Assembly: GCA_006535965.1 (NCBI GenBank)
Contig: QEAR01000016.1
Location: forward strand, 241,867 to 305,866
Length of the DNA: 64,000 nt
Direction: 5' to 3'
From: Spizellomyces sp. 'palustris'
Taxonomy: Eukaryota > Chytridiomycota > Chytridiomycetes > Spizellomycetales > Spizellomycetaceae
Positions 47,801 through 58,975 of the stretch are shown in pieces. The translations under genes and the position numbers were made by a program. The notes under the pieces were generated by a model. That model made no database searches, had not been told where the DNA came from, and saw nothing but the letters and a program-made list of their open reading frames with translations. Numbering within the stretch: position 1 is the first letter of the stretch; each line of letters opens with the position of its first letter.

Positions 47801-49925
47801 GCCATGTTATGCCATCCCCCCAAAGAGTTGTCTGCCACTGAAATGATAGGTTTCAGCCCTAGATCACCTTAAGAGCATACCTTGTGGGAAGGATACATTT
47901 CAATACTTTGTCAGTGCCGCACAAGCGGCGTTCAAGGTAGTATGTTCCAGGCGACCCGCAACAAGAAAGTTTGCAGCGCTCACTCTGCAATAGAAAGGCA
48001 ATAAGCGAGTTATTCAAGAAGTCTTGAAGCATATCGTCCTCTCGCCAATGGACTGGACTGCCAATGACAACGGAGCAAATTTGCTGACCGTCTTACGGCA
48101 AGTGCATGAACTATACGCATCGACTGGTATCAGAATCTGACCGCCAAATACGGGATTATAGATGCTTAATACGCTTGACAAAGGCACAAGTCCGCTCAGG
48201 AGATGAGTATGTTCATGTAAAAGGCATGGTTGCAATTCCTCATGGATGCTTCATGGACTTGCTTTTGTGTTTGTTGCCTAGGGCAGAAACGTTCGCCGAC
48301 CTGGTAATTTTCATCAAGAAAGGTTGGGAACAAAAAATCGGTGCCCTCCGCACCCGCCCCGTCTAAATATTGTTGTCCCCAAGCTTGTTGTCTGCTGGAA
48401 GGCTGGAAAGCCTCGAGTTCACTATCAGCGGAAGCATACACTGCAGAGGTGGACTGGCTATACCGTGTCGCTTGGAATTGTGCTCTCTCCAGCGCAGTGG
48501 CAAACCAGATTGAGCTAGCTTGTGAATTGTACCATCTGACGGCGGACATATTGAGCCTATCAGAGGAGGAAACACTGCAAGTTTTGCAGGGCCGCAAAAT
48601 CTGGTCAGTAAGCCTTGCAGTTTCAAGTAACCTGTATCCGTGCTCATCGTTGGAATAGTCTTTTTGCCACCGCTGCTGGCAACGTCTCACTTGGCCGGCA
48701 ATCGTCGGTGCAGAGCGTGGAACACCTAAGGAAGGCCATGACAGCCCTCAAGACAATGAGAGAGATTTGCAAACGTATTCAGGGCAATGCAGTCACCGTA
48801 CCTAAACTGGACGATCCCGTCCTTCATCAAAGTATCTATCTCGAGTTTGAGATTAACGTGAGAATGGAGGCGTGGTCGGAGCTTGAACCTGTGCTTGAAG
48901 TGCGTTGTCGTTTTGACTGTTGTGTGATAAGAAGCTGAAAATTCTTGAGTTGACACTGCCCGCCTCAAGTATGCGAATTCTGTAGGAGCACCCGTTCAAA
49001 TTTTCGAACGGTTGGCCGGTAGGTAGACCAAATTGGTGCCCGCGCTATCCTCCTGCGAGAGACTGCCTGTGACACTGTACATAGATATCGTTACTCGACA
49101 TAAATGTCCAAGCGCAGGTGAGCACCGTCCGGCTCTTCCGCGGTGTGGGCGTGCATCTCATCACTACGTACAGTCATATTTCTTACAATCCAGGTATGCT
49201 TTGGTTCCGCAAGCATCTTTATGTAGTCGCTCAGACTCCTCGATTAGGCTGCGTTGAATGCAATTTTGAAGCACGATCCAGAATTTGACGTGAAGAGATT
49301 CAGCCAATGGTGAGTTGGCGATCGCGCCTGTTCCTGCCTGGAGTAGGGAGATATAATTGACAATTACTTGAGGTTTCGCGTTCTCATTCGCACATCGTTG
49401 GTATCGAATAAAACCGCAGCCATGGGCCTGTACGACCAAGTTCTCGCAATTTTGGAGTCAAGTTCACAAGTACGTGACGACATGAGGTATGAATGCCTGC
49501 TGGAGACGATAACACCTTCCACCAGGAAAGTCCGTATCCGAAAGAAGAAGTAGAGTGGTTGATGATTGCTGCTTGGTAAGTTGGGTATACGTCGCAAAAT
49601 GTTGTCAGGTAGCGCTCAACCAGAGCAATGATGCAGGAATATCGGGTGCGAACACTGGAGGTGAGAAAGCTGCTTTTCAAACCAGCTGAATTTTCTGGTA
49701 AATCTAATTTCCGTGCGTCATATTTAGCTTGAACGAACAAGCTAATGCAAAAAAGTGGTGCGAAATGGCCATGACTTTGGCGGCCTACGTCGAGACATCT
49801 CCGCTAACCAAAGAGGTAAGAGCCTTATTTCCATTTCTTTTGATGGTTTTATGCTATTATACCCTTTTCTTTCCATGCCATACAAGATACGTGAAAGCTA
49901 TTCAGATTTTCTTGCTTCCGATTAA
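44805..49925 (+). CDS. SPO22/ZIP4/TEX11-like meiotic TPR protein
   Basis: Predicted TPR-like scaffold for meiotic crossover formation (ZMM group; Zip4 links crossover factors to the chromosome axis). The gene is broken into many short exons. Diagnostic parts: GDYNKARELYEHCGK near 45.9 kb; GHWADAIKWFKCS then LVHRKLSICYLELGQLSQAYDCCLQG near 47.4-47.7 kb, the SPO22 domain core; EVDWLYRVAWNCA near 48.45 kb; EHLRKAMTALKTMREICKRI near 48.75 kb; LMIAAW near 49.56 kb and NAKKWCEMAMTLAAYVE near 49.75 kb, which match the C-terminal part of TEX11. The last exon ends REYS-type FLASD at 49925. The N-terminus (before about 45.8 kb) is uncertain: the ATG at 44805 is the first good one, but several exon joins are unresolved, and a separate small gene there is not excluded. 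Confidence 0.7.
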
Positions 49926-50141
49926 CGATGGATCGCTCCGGTTTCCAGTGTAAATGTCATGTTGAGTTTTGTCTATATTTCCTATTAGGTGAAATGCCTT
50001 TTACATGATTTGGCTAGTGTGAATACAACTGCGCTGTATTGATAGTCATAAGCAGAAAATAATCATTATGGTATTATTATTATATACAAAGGTCCAATCC
50101 AGCATTAGAAACCGAATTCCGGCGCCGCCTGCACTGTCATG

Positions 50142-53100
50142 CTATCCACAAGTCAGCAATGCCAGTAGCCGTGCCGCCTCTGCTTTCGCATCCACCTCTT
50201 CTAAATCTGAAGCCTGGATGACCACCCGAGCTTGTGCAACTGTGGGTAAGTGTACACCTTCGTTGGTTTTGAACGTCCTTCGTCTCAAATCGTTCTGCTC
50301 ATGGAAGGCCTTTGTTGTACCCTCCCGCTTCGATACACGCTTGCAGCGCAATATGACTGCACGGAGCAGTTCGGGGCGTTTGCAGCATGACCTAAAAAGG
50401 TCGTCGACTGCATCATCTGACGGGCCCATCGATCGTTGGTGGGATTGGAAGCCATTCGGCCTGCCCTTCATGATCTGGGGATGATTCGGCTCTTCGCCAC
50501 TCGCCTCAGCCAGCCATGGAGGGTTCGCAACAAATGTCTCTTCTCCAGTTCGGCGTATCACAGTCTCCAGTTGGCCCCGCAATTTACCTGACTTGGCTTG
50601 CAAAAGCGCAAGCACCGTATCAACATCGTCAACCAACAACAACGCTTCACTAGTTCCATCCTCAACAAATGTACGTGCTTTCCCATGTAGAGAATGATGC
50701 ATTTGCGCACACTCATTAGGACACGATTGGCTGACAATCTTTGATCGGCATAAAAGGCATGCATACCAAAGAGATACTTCCAAAATACAAGTTATCGTGC
50801 ATTTCACGTGCATATATGCGCGATGTGCAGTGACCTCACCCCAAAATGCAGACAGCTTGAATAAGACTTTCGGGTGGGAGGATTCCGGAAGGACGCGGGC
50901 GATTTTAGATTGCATCGAGATTGAAATGGATGTTTCCGCAATAGATTGGCCATACATTGAGCCATTGTTGGATAGCCGGATAGCTAGTTTTCGAAATCGC
51001 ACGAAACTGCCTGGAAGCAGACCGAGTGGGTAGGCTTGTCGGCGAAGATCCAGATACACATCAATGGTGTCAAATGTCTCCGGATCTTGTACACGAAGAA
51101 AAAGGATGCGGTCATGCCTTGCTGTCCCAATCGTGTGTTTCTCAAACAGTTCCAGTGCGAGCCGCAAATTTATGACCTCATCTGGGTCAGCTTCCCGAAG
51201 CTCTTTCAGCTGAATGATGCCTTCCATGGAGACCAAGTAGTCACAGAGGCCACCTGGATCGCCGTGCATATCTAGGTGACGGCTCACTAACGCACCCACG
51301 CTTCTGTATGTCTCACTGTAACGTGCCCTGTTTAGTCGCTCAACATCACTATCAGGGAACGAAAACGACGGATGAACACCATCCTCAGCTGTCTCTGCAA
51401 GACAGGTGGCTGCGTTTCCCACAACTGCCTTCTTTACACGTGTTCTTTTCGTAAATCGAAGGTATAGCGGAGTAGTTAAACTGACGCCCACATTCTCTTG
51501 GTCCTGGTCAACCTTTTCAGCGTGACGGATGAGATATATTTGATTCGGGCTAAGTGCCTTGGTAATCACTGACTCGCAATTAGAAATTTCGACATAGGTT
51601 GTGCGGCAACGTTTCAGTCGATCCATTGCCAACTGAAACGAAGCTCCCTGGATCACCACCGTGGGGAACACGCCTCCGTCAGTAGTTATGTGAGCTGTTG
51701 TCAGGGGAGAATGATGCCAGACAAAGAGTATATCCGTCGACGTAGATATTTCACCGGGTGAAGTCGCGCCATGAGAACTTGGCCGTCCAATACAATGAGC
51801 AGTGGAGAGACAAATGTTCACGTAGACCTTGACTGGCGTTGAGGGGCCGAAGGTTTCCGCGACTAGATGGAAGCTTTTGATGGCCCAAAGTTGCCCCAGA
51901 TCGTCTACATCGATGGGACTGTTAACTGAATCCACCACCACTAGCATCTCCCCGGACCTATCGCGAAGCTGAAGGTTCCCGGTGTCATCTCCGACTAACC
52001 AACCAATCAGCCAGGAATGTTCCATCTCCAGGTCAACTTGATCAAATCGTCTATAACCCCATCCCATAGTTCTATGATAAGATGTCTTCGCAACAAATTC
52101 TACCACATCTGGAGCTTCGCGGAGATGCGCAATGGATACCACGTCCGGAATCGGATATCGCCAGTTCGCCAGCCTACAGTTGTCGCCATGATTCAGCAGA
52201 ATATTCTGGAGACTCGGTTGAAATGGGGTATATCCGAATTGCTTCATCAGATTGATCACTTGCGCCGTGCTCCACTGCACGTCACCGACTATCCCCTCGA
52301 GATTGTCTACATCTCCCGCGAAAGTTAAACTCCGCAAGTGCTTCTGCAATTTCGCAGCAAGAAGCATATCAGGGACATTGACGCCTCGCAATTTCTCCAA
52401 AATATCTGTACGCTGTTTTATGGGACACACGAAGCATGGGACATTGCTCTTAGAGAAAGCGCGGATGGCCAGCGTCGAGCACGGACAGGCAACAAAGATC
52501 GCTTGCTTTGGTTGCCCCATATCTGATCCGTATGGCAAGCGTGGCAGATGGACATTATCGACAACCATGTGTACGTTGTGAAGTTCAATCTGCGCTCCGA
52601 CCCGAAAACCTCTTCCCGAACCAGGTAGGTAGTAGAAGGTTGTGTAGAGCAGATTCTTCCCGTCGAGCTCATATAGCCCGGCACATACATCAAGAACCCT
52701 TGCGATGTGGCCCACGTACGAGAGAAGGTATGTCTGACATACGCTGGAGGATCCGGGAGAAAACTCTGAATAGGCTGGTTGCACGCTTGCACGTGGGACT
52801 GAAGAAGGGGGTAGAGGGAAGGGACGAAATGGGCACTTTTGCGGGGATGTGCTTCGAGAAGAGGTGGATGATTCCAGAAATATCATTTTCGAGTTGGATA
52901 ACGAAAACAAAAGGATCTTCTTTTTCCGAGATATTCCGTTTGCCTGGTCGAACTTGACAGCAGCCGGTTGTAATCCGACCAGCAGATACCGACAGCCGAT
53001 CCGAGTGCTCTCGTAATAGGGTAATATGTCCCTCAAAGATTCCTTGGGCTCTCTGTAAAGTACGAAAACAGTGACGATCGCTTGCAGATCAGCTGGGATT

Positions 53101-53894
53101 TGTGTTTTCTCTCCAGTCTCCAATAGTGTCGGCTGTTTCCCCATTGCATTCAATAGTCTATCACAGGTCAGTTCCACAAAAAAGCACGTTTGACGATCTC
53201 CAATATTCAATACGCTCCGAGCGCGAACGACACCCTCGACAGACACGATATTGGATTTAGTTCGATTGTAATCTGGCTCCGCAGCATCATGAACATCGGG
53301 CCTGCGACCAGTCTTCTCCCTTCCTCCATTCTCATCGACAGCCCCAGATGGATTTTTACTGACGAAACTCCCTTCTTCATTTGAAGCTTCGGCTAAAATA
53401 TCACACTCGATGCTTGTAAATGAATATGACCAGCACTTTGTCAAAAAGTGATTCGCAGGAAGCAGGTACGGCTTTGTCGTAACCTCCAAATAAGAAGACG
53501 AGTACGTGCACTCCTCTGCATTACTGATAGGAACTAGTTCAGCCCTGTCTGGTTCATTCACCGTCCTGGGCGCTGAAAATATCGGAACGACGTTCCAGCC
53601 CTTCAAACAACAATCGCGTCCGAGCCAGGACGTATCAAAGGACACCAGCTCGCAGGGGACCGCACCAGTGCTGTCACAGAAGCAAATAGCTGCCGGAGAC
53701 TGAGATAGTCCGTTTTGAGGATATGTCACCTCGGCAACCCGCTTTGTGACGAATTGCCCAACCAACAGCGGCCATGCACTCTCTGCGCAGCTACCATCAT
53801 AACCACTGGAGAGAAACGCACCATCCCTATTCCCATGTAAGAGCTCCACAACTCGATATATACGATAGTGGTGAAGCGGGTGTAGTTCTGGCAT
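50142..53894 (-). CDS. CTC1: CTC1, telomere CST complex large subunit
   Basis: A 1,250-residue single open frame (human CTC1 is about 1,200). CTC1, with STN1 and TEN1, forms the RPA-like CST complex that binds single-stranded telomeric DNA and recruits DNA polymerase alpha-primase. Segments matching animal CTC1 in order: DSTGAVPCELVSFDTSWLG (about residue 80), LLSYVGHIARVL and AGLYELDGK (about 400-420), LQLRDRSGEM (about 640), VYLDLRRQAYPLGLLPGSFV then FRKLAIRL with SMYGQ (about 955-985), and FVEDGTSEALL (about 1,080). Before the last lies a zinc ribbon with paired Cys, WYACLLC ... SCPNEC (about 1,045-1,060), as in the OB-G region of animal CTC1. The OB-fold order is therefore complete. No introns are visible in 3.75 kb, unlike most neighbours. 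It lies tail-to-tail with the ZIP4-like gene (217 nt apart). Confidence 0.88.
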   Translation of the reverse strand: MPELHPLHHYRIYRVVELLHGNRDGAFLSSGYDGSCAESAWPLLVGQFVTKRVAEVTYPQNGLSQSPAAICFCDSTGAVPCELVSFDTSWLGRDCCLKGWNVVPIFSAPRTVNEPDRAELVPISNAEECTYSSSYLEVTTKPYLLPANHFLTKCWSYSFTSIECDILAEASNEEGSFVSKNPSGAVDENGGREKTGRRPDVHDAAEPDYNRTKSNIVSVEGVVRARSVLNIGDRQTCFFVELTCDRLLNAMGKQPTLLETGEKTQIPADLQAIVTVFVLYREPKESLRDILPYYESTRIGCRYLLVGLQPAAVKFDQANGISRKKKILLFSLSNSKMIFLESSTSSRSTSPQKCPFRPFPLPPSSVPRASVQPAYSEFSPGSSSVCQTYLLSYVGHIARVLDVCAGLYELDGKNLLYTTFYYLPGSGRGFRVGAQIELHNVHMVVDNVHLPRLPYGSDMGQPKQAIFVACPCSTLAIRAFSKSNVPCFVCPIKQRTDILEKLRGVNVPDMLLAAKLQKHLRSLTFAGDVDNLEGIVGDVQWSTAQVINLMKQFGYTPFQPSLQNILLNHGDNCRLANWRYPIPDVVSIAHLREAPDVVEFVAKTSYHRTMGWGYRRFDQVDLEMEHSWLIGWLVGDDTGNLQLRDRSGEMLVVVDSVNSPIDVDDLGQLWAIKSFHLVAETFGPSTPVKVYVNICLSTAHCIGRPSSHGATSPGEISTSTDILFVWHHSPLTTAHITTDGGVFPTVVIQGASFQLAMDRLKRCRTTYVEISNCESVITKALSPNQIYLIRHAEKVDQDQENVGVSLTTPLYLRFTKRTRVKKAVVGNAATCLAETAEDGVHPSFSFPDSDVERLNRARYSETYRSVGALVSRHLDMHGDPGGLCDYLVSMEGIIQLKELREADPDEVINLRLALELFEKHTIGTARHDRILFLRVQDPETFDTIDVYLDLRRQAYPLGLLPGSFVRFRKLAIRLSNNGSMYGQSIAETSISISMQSKIARVLPESSHPKVLFKLSAFWGEVTAHRAYMHVKCTITCILEVSLWYACLLCRSKIVSQSCPNECAQMHHSLHGKARTFVEDGTSEALLLVDDVDTVLALLQAKSGKLRGQLETVIRRTGEETFVANPPWLAEASGEEPNHPQIMKGRPNGFQSHQRSMGPSDDAVDDLFRSCCKRPELLRAVILRCKRVSKREGTTKAFHEQNDLRRRTFKTNEGVHLPTVAQARVVIQASDLEEVDAKAEAARLLALLTCG

Positions 53895-54053
53895 GTCCCG
53901 GCAGGCAACTTTCCCACGACCCTCCTTGGAACCTCGATGCGGTGGCTGTGCTCTTCATTTCTTACACGCACGTGATGAATACTTAAAAGCAAATGGAAGT
54001 TTTTTTAATGAGCTGGACATGCCGGGATATTGGTATAATTTATTCGATTTAAA

Positions 54054-56779
54054 TCATGGTATCTCAAAAAGTTGCATGCTCTGGGTAGTCCGTGCGGTCT
54101 TTGCACCGTAAACTCGTAAGGGAATCACGCAGTCGAACGCTTCTACGGCTGCAGTAGGATTAGCATGCATGTGCGCGAAGTGGACATCGTTCGAAGCACG
54201 CAGATGAAGACGCGTATTTGAACCAGTGATGAATTCCAATCGTAAGCACCACTGGACCGAAACTAAGCCAAATAACGTTACAAAATGACAGTAATACAAC
54301 TTCAATAGAATCATGACTGGCTACAAAGTTTACCTGCTGATGTTTGAAATTCAGGACTGCAGCTTACGGGCAGGAAGAGTTCGATGTGTGCGCGCTGGGT
54401 GTTGAGAGAATATCTGTGATGTTCGGCGTACACACGCCGCGTGAGCCGCGAGGACTGCTCATTTGATCGTACCGCAAAGGGTTCTTCAATATGCTCATTG
54501 TTCTCAAGGAAGGCAGACAGCTACGGGAACTATTGGGTTAATGTGTGCCCGGAAAACCGAGCAAAATTAACCGACCCCACCTGGTAACATGGTATTGAGC
54601 TATTGCTAAAGTCCAGCATCCCCATCACGGTTTCTCCCAAACGATAAACATTCCGAGGGAGGATTAGTTGTGCGACATGTTCATTGTTCTTGCATATGTC
54701 ATATGATACTGGCGTGATATTTAGTACGTCCAATGGTCCATATCAAGATTCAAATTCGCACGTTCAAACTACACCTTTCTTGGTATGCTGGCAGAGGTTT
54801 ATGGTTCGCGCCATGCAATCTACAATGTCATCCTTCTCCAGAAGCGTCTTTGTCTTTGAGCGGGGTCGGACTGTCGTCCTGCGGTTATCTACGAGTCTGG
54901 TAAATACCACCAGTACCGGTACACTTTCAACAGATGCAGTAAAGGATAACGGACCTATTCTGTCCAGGGTCAATAGCGTCGGCGGCAGAGCATGATGCAC
55001 CGTTTCGGTAGAAACAACCGCTTCATCTTTATTTATAACGACTGGATTTGCTATTTCGTATATCGGCCGAGAGCCATTATCTATATTATAATCCAAACGA
55101 CAGGTGTTAGTTTCCCCCCTGGAACTCTACACAAGATGAATCACAGAGCACACTTACCATCAACTTGACTGAAAACCCGGAATGGCAATTGGATAACCTG
55201 GGATCTGTGCGCAATACCGCCTCGTTGAATTCCAACAATGAGCTTATAGGAGAAACGGATCGCTTTGCCTCTATGTGATGGTGGCAAATTCGCGGGTAGC
55301 AGAATTTCGTACTTATCTATGAAAGCAGAAATTCGTGCATCAGTAAGTATTGACAGCGTTCGAAACCGGCAAACGCCGCAAAGAGCATCTTGGCTCACAT
55401 CCACTGCGCACATGTTTTACTTTCGCCTGGTGCCAAAGACAAGTCTGTAAAGAGGATAGACGGTGGCGTGCTGTACAAGGGTAGGTTTTTGGTCTCTGCA
55501 AAGGGTATACGAGATTAAATTGGGACGTCAGGGAGTTACGCTGTTCAGCGCCTAGAAGTATACCTGCAGACCGATCATTGGGCGAGCTTTTAGTGGAGCT
55601 GATACCCAATGTTCCGCCACCCCCTACGCCCCCTCCAGTAACTGCGGCAGAGCGGTACATGACTTTCGACTTGAGAGCTTCGAATGCGCTGGCTTTTATA
55701 AATGCTGGGTCCACAGAGAAATGTCCAGTCATCTGCACATAAGCCCAGGTAATAGACTCCGGCTTGGACCCCATTGGGGATGGAGCAGAGCCTCTGGTTG
55801 AATGCCATGTGTCGAATGAATTCCGAGGAAGAGGAGGATATTGTTTAGTGAGATCGCCGTAACTGCTGCTGAAACGCTGCTGTACATGCGCGGTACCGGG
55901 CGCCGAATGCAAGTCCGACGTGGAGGTTCCCGGACTACTAGGACTATGCATGGAAACGGTATGCAGAGATATCCTGTTCGCCCCACGTACTTCAATTTGC
56001 GGTGGTATGGTTACAGGGGAGAGAGGTGCTGGTGAAGACGGGGGTGATGCATGTAACGTCGAGGGCAGAGGGGCACGGGGGGCTCCAGTAGTCCGTAAGG
56101 CACGCGGAGGTTCGGCCGGCTGCAATTGTCGAATGACTTGCATGTGTCCTCGCCTTTGTGCAGATAGGGATGGGTCATGTTCACCACTAGATCCAAGAAG
56201 ACCCAGCGTAGAGCCGACCGCAGATCGCAACGACGACAAAGAAATAGACTTCCGAAGCAGTTGACTGAAAGTCATGCTTTCAAGAGATGCATTCAGAGTG
56301 CCATTACCTCCAGCGCTTAGCGGTCCACCCGAGACTACATGCTTTGGTCGAGAAAGTCGGAGTCCTGAGCTCTGCCGGTCAGAGTCCCTCGGTGGTGGCC
56401 TGGAACCCGTATCCAGTCTTGGAGCGTCCAATTGACCGCCATCTCCTTCTTCCTTGACAGTGTCCAAACCGCTGCTCACTGTGTGAGAATGTGACTGGAG
56501 TACTTCTGAGATTGCGCGAACTCCTTCGGATCCCGTTTCCGATAAGGGTGATTTGGGACTTCCTGTGGTTGGGCTGTATGCAGCCAGAGTCTGACTGTGC
56601 TCCGCATCAGATTCATTCCGCTTCGGGTCGGTACCTTCAGAACCGCAACGCGATGTTGGTGAGGATACTACATTTGAAAACGTCAAGCTACAGGTGAATC
56701 TTTCTCCTGCGAAGAAGATGCCGTCACTCCCTCGCGCGTTCGTGGGATCGCCCAAGTTAACCGTCAGAAGGACCACCAT
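54054..56779 (-). CDS. RGP1: RGP1 homologue (Ric1-Rgp1 Rab6 GEF subunit)
   Basis: Arrestin-fold partner of Ric1; the complex activates Rab6/Ypt6 at the Golgi. Start ATG 56779: MVVLLTVNLGD, then FFAGERFTCSLTF, the first beta-sandwich. A 300-residue low-complexity insert rich in Ser/Pro follows (56.6-55.8 kb). TWAYVQMTGHFSVD resumes the fold. Later exons carry PPSHRGKAIRFSYKLIVGIQ, which matches RGP1's SFRGQSVKYVYKL-type block; NVYRLGETVMGMLDFSNSS; and LRLEFITGSN, which matches HFEFVT. The stop is at 54054, after the final exon with CVIPLRVYG. About eight exons; inner boundaries are approximate. The arrangement and motifs support RGP1 well. Confidence 0.86.
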
Positions 56780-56962
56780 AGGATGTACGGAATGATGCCG
56801 GGCGCAATATCTATGGAAGATTCAGAGTCACCACATTGCACGCGAGCTTCAAGAAGTATTTTAATTATGTTTTCCCAGTCGGCTCCCTTAGCTTCACTGC
56901 TCTGCTGCATGAGCACGGTTGAACGTGTGGTGCTCCCGGCCGAAGCGCTCGCGCCTGGCCTT

Positions 56963-56986
56963 GACACGTGACGTTTATCACGTGAC
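56963..56986. promoter_or_regulatory. Two CACGTGAC sites upstream of eL15
   Basis: gACACGTGAC (56963-56972) and aTCACGTGAC (56977-56986) are 14 nt apart centre to centre, about 100-120 nt upstream of the likely transcription start of eL15. They are same-orientation E-box/Cbf1-like motifs. Confidence 0.5.
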
Positions 56987-57088
56987 AAGACCGTGCCGTC
57001 TGAAATTCAGCACTTTGGCGAGACCGTCTTCCTTCTTTCTCGAGAGCAGATCCAAATAGTCGTCAGCGATCCACCGACGTCTTGGAGG

Positions 57089-57407
57089 TGAGTATCGCAA
57101 GGTTCATTCATCCATCCATCCATCCATCTATTGGTATTTGTGCGTGATTGGGTTTGGCTCGGGAGGGCTGGAGACAGGACGGAGGGGTGGTGCCATGGGC
57201 AAGAATGTGGGCGCGCATATGTCGGGGCAGGGAATGGGCCTTTCCCAAAAGACATTATAAGGATCACACGAGGTTGACTTCAATGGGTGGAGGAAGAGAC
57301 GGACGGGAAGAACCTTTCTTGAGTCTTTACTGTGGTGCTTTCCGTGTGCTTTTGAGCTGACAATAACTAACGAAATACCTCCCGTTTGGTTTTTACTTTT
57401 TCTCCAG
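57089..57407 (+). other. Probable 5' UTR (leader) intron of eL15
   Basis: A donor gtgagtat at 57089 and an acceptor ctccag ending at 57407 flank 319 nt, 13 nt before the eL15 ATG. A branch-site-like taactaac lies near its 3' end (about 57365). It includes a CATC repeat at 57109-57129. Leader introns are common in ribosomal protein genes. RNA evidence is needed. Confidence 0.45.
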
Positions 57408-57420
57408 TAGATAATTCGAA

Positions 57421-58354
57421 ATGGGTGGTTAGTAGCTGGCGTGTCCTGTGCTCCTTTTTATAGATCGGCCACACGCCCATTCCCTGTATTCCTGGGAATG
57501 AGTGCACCACATAGAGGGTGTTAATGTGGCCAGATTGATGACCTTTTTGGGGCCCTGACCATTAATGCTGTTCTCTTCCCTGCTCGTTCCTATATGAAAT
57601 ATCCTTTGCGACTTTGATCCTGCACCATAGCTTACAAGGTAATCTAATATTGCTGGAACTATTGTCCACATCGTCCGTCTCACATAGTGGTCATATTACA
57701 GTATCTCGAAGAGCTGTACAAGAAGAAGCAATCTGATGTTCTCCGGTTCCTTCTCCGCGTCCGCTGTTGGGAATACCGGCAATTGAATGTCATCCACCGG
57801 GCTTCCCGTCCGTCCCGCCCGGACAAGGCTCGTCGCTTGGGATACAAGGCCAAGCAGGGCTACGTCATCTACCGCATCCGAGTTCGCCGCGGGAACCGTA
57901 AGAGGCTTGCACCTAAGGGCCAGGTTTATGGTAAGCCCGCCAGCCAGGGCATCAGTGAGCTCAAGTACCAGCGAGCAGCTCGCGCTACGGCGGAGGAACG
58001 CGTCGGTCGCAAGTGCCCTAACTTGCGCGTTTTGAACTCGTACTGGGTGAACCAGGTAATTGGCGGGTGAGCTTCTGTACTTGATTGTATTTAACATGTG
58101 TTGTGCAGGACGCTACCTACAAGTTCTTCGAGGTTATTCTGGTGGACCCCCAGCACAAGGCCATCCGTCGCGATCCCCGCATTAACTGGATCGTGAAGCC
58201 CGTGCACAAGCACCGTGAGTCCCGCGGTCTCACTGCTATTGGCAAGAAGAACCGTGGCATTGGCAAGGGCCACTTGCACAACAAAGTCAGGGGTGGTGGT
58301 CGCTACGCCAGCTGGCTCCGTCGCAACACTTTGTCTCTCCGTCGCTACCGTTAA
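57421..58354 (+). CDS. RPL15: 60S ribosomal protein eL15, with an 8-nt microexon
   Basis: Large-subunit ribosomal protein of 204 residues, the universal length. Exons: 57421-57427 (7 nt, ATGGGTG), 57631-57638 (8 nt, CTTACAAG), 57702-58055 and 58109-58354. The first two exons plus exon 3 spell [17 protein letters not shown], the invariant eL15 start. Skipping the 8-nt exon or using the nearer acceptor gives the wrong start. The rest has [62 protein letters not shown] and ends [11 protein letters not shown]. The microexon is flanked by ccatag and gtaatc. Introns: 57428-57630 (203 nt), 57639-57701 (63 nt), 58056-58108 (53 nt). Confidence 0.96.
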
Positions 58355-58975
58355 GGTCATTGTTGTGGCGGTGTATATTACAGCGTCGGCAATAATAAGA
58401 ATTTCGCGTACAAACCTACTTTTTTGTTTGTAGAGTTTTGTTGGTTATGAAGTGGTTATGCATGCTGCTAGTGTATGTTCCTTCCGTCGGATGTTTCCAA
58501 TAGGTGGTGTATACAACTCGTATCAATGTACAACGGACAAGCACAGTAGTGGTTTGATTTGAATTACACATTTTTGTCTAACCTATGTCCGTCATTACAT
58601 CGATGCAAGTTGTACCGATGCCCTCATAGGGCACGTGTTCTGGAGGCGGTCAACAGTTGCCAAAGTCGAAGGCGAGATTAGTATGATCGAAATGGTCCCG
58701 AAAGCTGCATGCTTCAATCAGTCAAGCTGTGCACAGATCATTTGCTGAATGTTGTCTGGGAGACAGAAATTTTGGACACTGCGGAATCCAATGCACAGGC
58801 AGTAAATCAAAGGCAGGATTCGCATTAGACTTGAAGAGTTGGGATGCACATTTCAAGTCATCAAAACACAAGTGAGGATGCGGTGCACCTATATTGATAC
58901 AGGTAAATGGTTCCCAAACAAGTTGGCTCCATATCTACAGTGCCCTCTCGTTGCAATCCATACGGCTGGGGCGGC
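58355..58975. other. Convergent intergenic region, eL15 / eS10 3' ends
   Basis: 621 nt between two convergent ribosomal protein genes. One CACGTG occurs at about 58631. I see no coding frame, and no clear snoRNA boxes. Confidence 0.35.

Noticed and set aside
56764-56988. Possible upstream exon of RGP1
   Set aside because: The frame stops at the RGP1 start, and RGP1 already begins normally with MVVLLTVNLGD.
57675-57701. Alternative acceptor cacatag for eL15 exon 3
   Set aside because: It would give [12 protein letters not shown] instead of the invariant MGAYKYLEEL, which the 8-nt microexon restores.
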